Assembly (NCBI RefSeq): GCF_014650335.1
Contig: NZ_BMUT01000018.1
Span: forward strand, 1 to 64,000
DNA length: 64,000 nt
Reading direction: 5' to 3'
DNA from: Streptomyces hiroshimensis
Lineage (GTDB): Bacteria; Actinomycetota; Actinomycetes; Streptomycetales; Streptomycetaceae
In this document: one piece after another, positions 58,234 through 64,000 of the stretch
Layout: each line of letters starts with the position of its first letter
How positions within the stretch are numbered: the first letter of the stretch is position 1
Program-made: the position numbers and the translations under genes
The notes under the pieces: generated by a model
Told to the model about the DNA's origin: nothing
The model's database searches: none
Seen by the model: the letters and a program-made list of their open reading frames with translations, nothing else

Positions 58234-58842
58234 TTACAGAGCGCGAGCCACCGAGGCCGCCATGGCCTGCTTGGTGAACTGCGAGGTGTCGTCCGCGGAG
58301 CGGTAGGCGACCACGAAGACCACGCCGACCTCGGCGACCGCCGCGACGGTCGTGGCGACGGTGCCGGTCTGGACGACGGCCTGCTGGGTCTTGAACCACC
58401 AGGAGCCCAGCGCCACGGCGTCGGCGCGGTTGCCCTTGCCGTTGCTCACCGCCTGCACGTCGGCGGACAGGGTGGTGAGGGCCTTCTCGACCTTGTAGGG
58501 GTTGCCGCTCTGCACGTTCTGCGTGACCGCCTGGTGGAAGGCCGGGTCGGTCTTGCGCAGCGCGGAGGTCAGGCTCGCCACGCGGGCGGCGTCCACCTTC
58601 TGCTGGGGGATGCCGAACTTCTTGAGGACCTCGGGGTGCTCGGTCGCCGCGCGCCCGGAGCCGAGGGTGAACAGGCCGACGATCTCCTCGTCGGTGTACC
58701 TGGCCTTCTGCGCGGCCTTGACCGTGCTCTTCTCGGCAGGCTCCGCGGCCTGGGCGGCCGGCGCGAGCGTGGCCATTACGGCGGCGGCGGTGGCGGCGCT
58801 GACAACGGCCGTCGTGGTGCGCCGGAGCGCCTTGCTCTTCAT
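58234..58842 (-). CDS. sdpC: SdpC-like antimicrobial-peptide precursor, without cysteine
   Basis: 202 residues (Bacillus SdpC: 203). A signal peptide (1-32, ending APAAQA) is followed by a helical pro-part with DEEIVGLFTLGSGRAATEHP, comparable to GEDYFRGLLFGQGEVGKL of SdpC, and AFHQAVTQNVQSGNPYKVEK. The hydrophobic stretch 147-180, SWWFKTQQAVVQTGTVATTV then AAVAEVGVVFVVAY, lies where mature SDP is cut from SdpC, and a similar charged tail follows. The chain has no Cys at all, unlike Bacillus SDP with its disulfide. ATG 58842 has GGATATCAAC before it. First gene of the operon. Confidence 0.85.
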   Translation of the reverse strand: MKSKALRRTTTAVVSAATAAAVMATLAPAAQAAEPAEKSTVKAAQKARYTDEEIVGLFTLGSGRAATEHPEVLKKFGIPQQKVDAARVASLTSALRKTDPAFHQAVTQNVQSGNPYKVEKALTTLSADVQAVSNGKGNRADAVALGSWWFKTQQAVVQTGTVATTVAAVAEVGVVFVVAYRSADDTSQFTKQAMAASVARAL

Positions 58843-59005
58843 GTTGATATCCACGAATCGATCTTGTCCGGGGGGCGGTTGCCCCCACAACTGCCATCCG
58901 GCAGGCTGCCGAGTGGGGGGTGGTCCGGCCGCGGGCCCGTCCGGCGACAGCCCCCTGCCGGGGGCCTGGCGGCTGCGCCGTTCATCGCTCTGCGTACGCG
59001 GGGTT

Positions 59006-59023
59006 CTGAGTACGCGTACTCAG
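59006..59023. promoter_or_regulatory. 18-bp perfect palindrome CTGAGTACGCGTACTCAG
   Basis: Self-complementary over 18 bp. Its 14-bp core GAGTACGCGTACTC is identical to that at 21427-21440. It lies 33 bp upstream of the membrane-protein start at 59057 and 163 bp from the sdpC-like start, so it could control either. Confidence 0.7.
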
Positions 59024-59056
59024 GTGCCCTGCGGAGCTTTTGCGCACGATTGCCCC

Positions 59057-59983
59057 ATGGATCAAGTAGTCAGACGGTGGGCACCGGTCGGTTTCCTCCT
59101 GGGCACGGCATGGCTGGCCGGGGCGCTGGTCGTGCCGCAGGTGTGGAGCGTCGGCGTGGTGTGGGCGTGGGCGGCGGGCTGGGGCGGCCTGGTGGCCGCG
59201 CTCGTTGCCGGGAGCGCGGCGATGGTCGCGTTGCTGTTCGCGGCCGGCCTGCCCGCCCGGGGCATGGCGCCCACGCCGCGTACGCTCCCCCGGCAACTGG
59301 GGTGGGCGATCACGGTGTTCCTGGTAGGAAGCGCCGGGGTCGCCCTCGGGTACCTCGCCCGGCGATCCGGGGACATCGGCCTGGGCGGCGATGCGACGCT
59401 CTTCCTGTGGTGCGGCGTGCCGTACGCCGCGGCCGCGGCGCTGTCCGTCCCCGGCCGGGCGGTACGCGCCGCAGCCGGAACGGCGATCGCCTGCACCGCA
59501 GCCTTCCTGGCATGGTCGGGGGACCAGGCGCACCGGAGCGAGGAGCTGGCCTCCCTGCTCAAGGACTCGCCGCTCCCCCGGGAGCGTCTCCTGCTGCCCG
59601 AGGCCCCTGACGGCTACGAGATCGACGAGGACAACGGCAGCATCTCGTCCCGGGGGTTCAGCCTCGGCTACCGCTACGCCGGACGCGGCAAGGTGCGGCA
59701 GACGATCCAGTACGAGGTCTCGCCCGGCGACGTCTCCCCTTGCGCCGACGACAGGCGCCCCGGCCCCGCCACCTGCACCGACCTGGGCGGAGGCTTCACC
59801 AGCGCGGCCCGGACGCTGGGCGACGGCAGCCCCTCCACGGCACTGGCGCTGCGGCGCGACGGAGTCACCCTCACCGTCACCGTCTACGAACGGGTGGACA
59901 TCTCGGAGCTGCGCCGCATGCTGGAGCGAGTCCACCCGGCCGGCGACGACGAGTTGCTGCTCGCCCTGCGCTTCACGCCGTAA
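59057..59983 (+). CDS. Membrane protein of unknown function
   Basis: 308 residues from the ATG at 59057. About five hydrophobic segments fill the first 160 residues (VGFLLGTAWLAGALVVPQVW, WGGLVAALVAGSAAMVALLF, LGWAITVFLVGSAGVALGYL and others). The last 140 form an exposed domain: LPEAPDGYEIDEDNGSISSR, YRYAGRGKVRQTIQYEVSPG, one Cys pair near SPCADDRRPGPATCTDLGGG, and a closing LLLALRFTP. I do not recognise the family. The palindrome upstream is the likely control site. Confidence 0.75.
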   Translation: MDQVVRRWAPVGFLLGTAWLAGALVVPQVWSVGVVWAWAAGWGGLVAALVAGSAAMVALLFAAGLPARGMAPTPRTLPRQLGWAITVFLVGSAGVALGYLARRSGDIGLGGDATLFLWCGVPYAAAAALSVPGRAVRAAAGTAIACTAAFLAWSGDQAHRSEELASLLKDSPLPRERLLLPEAPDGYEIDEDNGSISSRGFSLGYRYAGRGKVRQTIQYEVSPGDVSPCADDRRPGPATCTDLGGGFTSAARTLGDGSPSTALALRRDGVTLTVTVYERVDISELRRMLERVHPAGDDELLLALRFTP

Positions 59984-60081
59984 CCGCCCAGGCCCCACAG
60001 CCGCGTAGCCGTTTCCCTCATGGGGGTGGTTTCGGTCCGGTCACGGAGCCGCTGTCCGCGTTCTTCCGATTGTCTCTCGAA

Positions 60082-60109
60082 CACCGCGTACGCAGCACCG
60101 CATACGCAG
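60082..60109. repeat. 14-bp tandem repeat upstream of the decarboxylase
   Basis: CACCGCGTACGCAG (60082-60095) and CACCGCATACGCAG (60096-60109) differ at one position and lie 20 bp before the start codon. Possible paired regulatory half-sites. Confidence 0.75.
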
Positions 60110-60129
60110 CAGAGAGGCAGAGGGGCGCC

Positions 60130-62559
60130 ATGGCAGACGGGACTGTTCTGTTCGCAGTACGGGAGCACTCCGGGGGAGGAAGCACCACAGCCGAGCAACT
60201 GCGCAGGATCCACAAGGAGTTGGAGGATTCCGGTTACGAGGTGCGCTGGGCCTCCACGAGCGAGGACGCCCGGGCGGTGCTGCGCACCGAGGCGGGACTG
60301 GCCGCCGCCGTCGTCGACTGGGACCTTCCGGGAAGCAGCGGCGACGACGGCCGGGAGGACGACAAGGACGACGGCGAGCCGGGCGGCGCCGACGTCCTGC
60401 GCCAGGCCGGCCGGCGCTTCCGGAACCTTCCCGTCTTCCTGGTCACGGCCGGCGAGGACCTCGACCACCTTCCGCTGTGGGTGGCGGAGGCCGTGGTCGG
60501 CTACATCTGGCCGCTGGAGGACACCGCGCCCTTCATCGCCGGGCGCATCGCACGGGCCGCCCGCGGCTACCAGGAGGACCTGCTGCCGCCGTTCTTCAAG
60601 GCGATGCGCCGGTTCGACGACACGCACGAGTACTCCTGGCACACCCCGGCCCACGCCGGCGGCGTCGCCTTCCTGAAGTCCCCGGTCGGCCGGGCCTTCT
60701 ACGACCACTTCGGGGAACGGCTGCTGCGCAGCGACCTGTCGATCTCGGTCGGGGACCTCGGGTCGCTCTTCGAGCACACCGGCCCGGTCGGCGCGGCGGA
60801 GCGCAACGCCGCCCGTATCTTCGGCGCGGACCGCACCTACTTCGTCCTGCACGGCGACTCGACCTGCGACCGCATGGTCGGTCACTTCAGCGTCACGCGC
60901 GACGAGATCGCGCTGGTGGACCGCAACTGCCACAAGTCGGTCCTGCACGGGCTGGTCCTGTCGGGAGCGCGGCCCGTCTATCTGGTGCCCACCCGCAACG
61001 GATACGGGCTGGCGGGCCCGCTGCCGCCCGCCGAGATCCAGGCGCAGTCGGTCGCCTCCCGCATCGCCCGCAACCCGCTGACCCCCGGCGCCGTCTCCCC
61101 CGACGCCCAGTACGCAGTGCTCACCAACTCCACCTACGACGGCCTGTGTTACGACTCCCTCCAGGTCGCCCGGGCCCTCGCGCCCAGCACGCCCCGGCTC
61201 CACTTCGACGAGGCCTGGTTCGCCTACGCCCGGTTCCACCCCCTCTACGCCGGGCGCTACGGCATGGCCGTGGGCCCCGACACCTTCCCCGGGCCCGAGC
61301 GGCCCACCGTCTTCTCCACCCAGTCCACGCACAAGCTTCTGGCAGCGCTGTCGCAGTCCGCGATGGTGCACGTCAAGCCCGCGCCCCGCGCGCCGGTGGA
61401 GCACGAGCGGTTCAACGAAGCGTTCATGATGCACGGCACGACCTCGCCGCTGTACCCGATGATCGCGTCCCTGGACGTGGCCGCCGCGATGATGGACGGG
61501 CCTCAGGGCCGCTGGCTGATCGACGAGGCGCTGGCCGAGGCCGTCCGCTTCCGGCAGACGGTCGTCCGCATCGGCCGGCGCATCGCGGCCGCAGGCGACC
61601 GTCCCGGCTGGTTCTTCGGCGTCTGGCAGCCCGAGACGGTGACCGACCCCGCCACCGGCGAGCAGGTGCCGTTCGCCGACGCCCCCGCCGAACTGCTGCG
61701 CACCGACCCGTCCTGCTGGCAGCTGGAGCCCGGCGCCGACTGGCACGGCTTCCCCGGCCTGACCGAGGGCTACTGCCTGCTCGACCCCGTCAAGGTCACC
61801 CTCACGTGCCCCGGCATCGACGCCTCGGGGCGGATGTCCGACTGGGGCATCCCGGCCCGCGTCCTCACCGCCTACCTCGCCACCAGGAACATCGTGGTGG
61901 AGAAGACCGACAGCTACACCACGCTCATCCTGTTCTCCATGGGGATCACCAAGGGCAAGTGGGGCACCCTCATGGACGGCCTGATGGACTTCAAGACGCT
62001 CTACGACGAGGACGCGCCGCTGGAGCGCGTACTGCCCGAGCTGGTCGAGGCGCACCCGCAGCGCTACACCGGAGGGACCCTGCGCGGGCTGTGCCAGGAG
62101 ATGCACGACCACCTGCGCGAGACGGACCTGGTCGAGCTGCTCGACACCGCCTTCCAGGACCTGCCCGAGCCCGTCACCCCGCCCCAGCACTGCTACCAGC
62201 GCCTCATCCGCGGCGGCACCGAGCGGGTGCGGCTGGCCGACGCGGCGGGCCGGGTGGCCGCCGCCATGGTGACCGTCACCCCGCCCGGCATCCCCGTCCT
62301 CATGCCCGGCGAGAACACCGGCACCCCGGACGGCCCGCTGCTGCGCTACCTGAAGGCCCTGGAGTCCTTCGACCGGCGCTTCCCCGGCTTCCACAGCGAG
62401 GCGCACGGAGTCACCCTCGACCCGGACAGCGGCGACTACCTCATCGAGTGCGTCCGCCGCATCCCGGCGCAGCAGGCCGGGGACGCGGCGGGCGGGGAAG
62501 CGGCAAGCGGGGAGGGGGCAGCCGGGGAGGCGGCATCCGTGCGCGTCAGCGACGCGTGA
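60130..62559 (+). CDS. PLP-dependent Orn/Lys/Arg-type decarboxylase
   Basis: 809 residues. The N-terminal 130 form a response-regulator-like wing domain (RRIHKELEDSGYEVRWASTS then AAAVVDWDLPGSSGDD, FLVTAGEDLDHLPLWVAEA) with an acidic insert GREDDKDDGEPGG. The aspartate-aminotransferase-fold core has FVLHGDSTCDRMVGHFSVTR, FDEAWFAYARFHPLYAGR and the PLP lysine in STQSTHKLLAALSQSAMVHV. The C-terminal domain includes PPGIPVLMPGEN. These enzymes decarboxylate arginine, lysine or ornithine for acid tolerance or polyamines; which one cannot be told. The ATG at 60130 follows GAGGGG. Convergent overlap of 14 bp with the HAD gene. Confidence 0.92.
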   Translation: MADGTVLFAVREHSGGGSTTAEQLRRIHKELEDSGYEVRWASTSEDARAVLRTEAGLAAAVVDWDLPGSSGDDGREDDKDDGEPGGADVLRQAGRRFRNLPVFLVTAGEDLDHLPLWVAEAVVGYIWPLEDTAPFIAGRIARAARGYQEDLLPPFFKAMRRFDDTHEYSWHTPAHAGGVAFLKSPVGRAFYDHFGERLLRSDLSISVGDLGSLFEHTGPVGAAERNAARIFGADRTYFVLHGDSTCDRMVGHFSVTRDEIALVDRNCHKSVLHGLVLSGARPVYLVPTRNGYGLAGPLPPAEIQAQSVASRIARNPLTPGAVSPDAQYAVLTNSTYDGLCYDSLQVARALAPSTPRLHFDEAWFAYARFHPLYAGRYGMAVGPDTFPGPERPTVFSTQSTHKLLAALSQSAMVHVKPAPRAPVEHERFNEAFMMHGTTSPLYPMIASLDVAAAMMDGPQGRWLIDEALAEAVRFRQTVVRIGRRIAAAGDRPGWFFGVWQPETVTDPATGEQVPFADAPAELLRTDPSCWQLEPGADWHGFPGLTEGYCLLDPVKVTLTCPGIDASGRMSDWGIPARVLTAYLATRNIVVEKTDSYTTLILFSMGITKGKWGTLMDGLMDFKTLYDEDAPLERVLPELVEAHPQRYTGGTLRGLCQEMHDHLRETDLVELLDTAFQDLPEPVTPPQHCYQRLIRGGTERVRLADAAGRVAAAMVTVTPPGIPVLMPGENTGTPDGPLLRYLKALESFDRRFPGFHSEAHGVTLDPDSGDYLIECVRRIPAQQAGDAAGGEAASGEGAAGEAASVRVSDA

Positions 62560-63151
62560 ACGGCCTCACGTCGATCACCGTCATGCCCGCCGCGTGGGCC
62601 GCGGCAATGCCCTCGTCGCTGTCCTCGTAGACCAGGCAGCGCGAGGCGTGCGCGCCGAGCGCCTCGGCCGCGGCGAGGAAGATGTCCGGGGCGGGCTTGC
62701 CGCGTTCGACGTCGTCGCGCGTGACGAGGGCCTGGAAGGCGTCGTGGAACGGCTGGTGCTTCAGCGTGGTCTCGATGATGTGACGGGCCCCGCCCGAGGC
62801 CACCGCCATCGGGAGGCGGTGCTTCATCGCCTCCACCACGGCCAGGACGGCCGCGTGCGGGCGTACGGTGTGCGCCTCCTCCAGGAACAGCGCGTCCCGT
62901 GCGGCGACGACCTGCTCGACGGGCCGGGCCAGGCTCAGCCCGCGCTCGTCGAGCAGGGTGCGGATCATCTCGGCCGAGGACAGGCCGGTGCGCGCGTCGA
63001 ACCAGTCCTGCGCGAGCTCGATGCCCTCCTGGCGCAGGGCGGCGGCCATGGCGCGGTAGTTGGTGTACTGGCTGTCCACCAGGGTGCCGTCCCAGTCGAA
63101 GAGCAGGCAGGCGGCGTTGCGGGGTGCTAGGTCGGGATGCATGCGGGACAT
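62546..63151 (-). CDS. HAD-superfamily phosphatase, beta-phosphoglucomutase-like
   Basis: 201 residues. Motif I is LLFDWDGTLVDSQYTNYRAM, motif II is PMAVASGGARHIIETTLKHQ, motif III Lys in ERGKPAPDIFLAAAEALGAH and motif IV in CLVYEDSDEGIAAAHAAGMT. The cap is helical between motifs I and II. It removes phosphate from a small sugar or shifts it. Start ATG 63151 shares one base with the TGA of the transporter upstream (TGATG), so the two are translationally coupled, pointing to a sugar-related role. Confidence 0.92.
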   Translation of the reverse strand: MSRMHPDLAPRNAACLLFDWDGTLVDSQYTNYRAMAAALRQEGIELAQDWFDARTGLSSAEMIRTLLDERGLSLARPVEQVVAARDALFLEEAHTVRPHAAVLAVVEAMKHRLPMAVASGGARHIIETTLKHQPFHDAFQALVTRDDVERGKPAPDIFLAAAEALGAHASRCLVYEDSDEGIAAAHAAGMTVIDVRPFTRR

Positions 63152-64000
63152 CACCTCTCTGTTTCGAGGGGGAGAGTGGGAGGGGTGGCGGCAGGGGCCT
63201 GGGAAACGGACGCGGACACCGGTGCGGATTTCGTCTCCTGCATCCACCTCCCCAGCCCCACCGCCGACGCGGCCGTGATCACCGCGTAGACGAGGAAGGC
63301 GCCTTCCAGCGACAGCCCCTGCACCAGCGGCAGGAACGTCGTGGCCACGACGAAGTCCGCGGCCCAGTGCGCCGCCGTGGCCAGACTCATGAGGGCGCCC
63401 CGTGCGCGGGCGGGGTAGATCTCTGCGATGTAGACCCAGAACACCGCGGCGGGGCCGACGGCCCCGGCCGTGATGAACAGGCACAGCAGGACGGCCGTGG
63501 CCACGCCCGGGTCCCCGAGGCTCTGGACGCCCGCGATCGCCACGGCTGCGGCGGCCATCACCGCCAGTCCCCCGAGCATGAGGGGCCTGCGGCCCCACCG
63601 GTCGAGGAAGACGATGGTGAAGACGGTCGCCAGGACGTTGCACGAGCCCACGAGTACGGACCCGGCGACGCCCCCGCTGGAGGTCAGACCGCTGGAGGCG
63701 AGGATCGTGGGGGCGTAGTAGATGGCCGTGTTCAGCCCGGTGAGGTGGACGAGGACGGCGATGGCCAGACCCAGCGCCACCCAGCGCGGCCCCGCGTGTG
63801 CCGCGGCCGCCCGCAGGCTGAGCCCCCGGGTGGCGGACGGCGTGCTGTCGGCGGCGCTCGCCGGCAGGCCCAGGCGGTGCGCTTCGCGGGCCGCGCGCTC
63901 CGTCCGCCCGCGGCTGTGCAGCCACTCCGGGGACTCGGGTACGAAGGGGAGCCCGGCCAGCAGGATCAGGGCGGGGGCGGCGCCGAGGGCGAACATCGTG
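63151..64000 (-). CDS. MFS sugar transporter, N-terminus beyond window
   Basis: At least 283 residues of the C-terminal part. The sugar-porter signatures are present: PFVPESPEWLHSRGRTERAA (PESP-R-type motif), FLDRWGRRPLMLGGLAV, VFWVYIAEIYPARARGALMS and a closing WMQETK. It imports or exports a sugar with protons. The frame is open to the right edge, so the first half lies outside the window. It is coupled to the HAD phosphatase that follows. Confidence 0.92.
   Translation of the reverse strand, partial: TMFALGAAPALILLAGLPFVPESPEWLHSRGRTERAAREAHRLGLPASAADSTPSATRGLSLRAAAAHAGPRWVALGLAIAVLVHLTGLNTAIYYAPTILASSGLTSSGGVAGSVLVGSCNVLATVFTIVFLDRWGRRPLMLGGLAVMAAAAVAIAGVQSLGDPGVATAVLLCLFITAGAVGPAAVFWVYIAEIYPARARGALMSLATAAHWAADFVVATTFLPLVQGLSLEGAFLVYAVITAASAVGLGRWMQETKSAPVSASVSQAPAATPPTLPLETER

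Noticed and set aside
59884..62406. 840-residue minus-strand frame opposite the decarboxylase
   Set aside because: The plus strand encodes the PLP-enzyme motifs; the minus-strand product has none.

Overview
The window is high-GC actinobacterial DNA, almost certainly Streptomyces or a close relative. Third codon positions are nearly all G or C, GTG starts are common, and the gene set is typical of that genus: a RheA-type hsp18 locus, an ALF-repeat protein, NarL-type two-component systems, and many TetR, MarR and ArsR regulators. It reads as accessory chromosome: no ribosomal, tRNA or other core informational genes were seen, while small regulator-target pairs and decayed genes are frequent.

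Layout. 0-7 kb: the left edge cuts a DDE transposase. Then come two DUF2267 proteins, a small heat-shock protein and its divergent regulator with paired operators, a relaxase-like remnant, a divergent amidase/TetR pair with three evenly spaced operators, and another decayed fragment. 7-20 kb: secreted and envelope proteins (a catalytically dead trypsin-like protein with an FG-GAP C-terminus, a 1,121-residue Tat-exported ALF/coiled-coil protein, a penicillin-binding-type hydrolase, a lipoprotein), then a hydrolase-cupin pair and two uncharacterised proteins. 20-25.6 kb: two broken genes, a MarR/enolase divergent pair around a 13-bp repeat array, a TetR/methyltransferase pair whose operator contains the methyltransferase start codon, and an orphan lasso-peptide-like precursor followed by a cyclase-like remnant. 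25.6-35.6 kb: a MacB-type ABC transporter with a divergent two-component system, a Ser/Thr kinase, a membrane glutaredoxin-like protein, an ECF sigma factor with partner, and a dehydrogenase. 36-45 kb: an ArsR-SRPBCC fusion regulator, a MarR/dienelactone hydrolase pair (the hydrolase apparently starts at ATT), a secreted peptidase, an arsenic resistance cluster (arsI, arsR, acr3, arsC), a metallo-hydrolase and an AraC regulator. 45-52.8 kb: a threonine-synthase-like enzyme, an erythromycin-esterase-family protein, a methyltransferase, small membrane proteins and an amino-acid permease.

52.9-58.8 kb is the most interesting block. Eight minus-strand genes, nearly all overlapping or abutting, encode in transcription order a SdpC-like toxin precursor, SdpA-like and SdpB-like maturation proteins, a 66-residue Cys/His protein, an ABC ATPase and permease, and a NarL-type response regulator and kinase. 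This looks like an actinobacterial counterpart of the Bacillus sporulation-delaying-protein system, with an ABC transporter plus two-component system in place of SdpI/SdpR, and a toxin precursor that has no cysteine. The window ends with a membrane protein, a PLP-dependent Orn/Lys/Arg-type decarboxylase, and a HAD phosphatase coupled to a sugar transporter cut by the right edge.

All identifications come from reading motifs in the sequence and remembered family knowledge; no database search was run.
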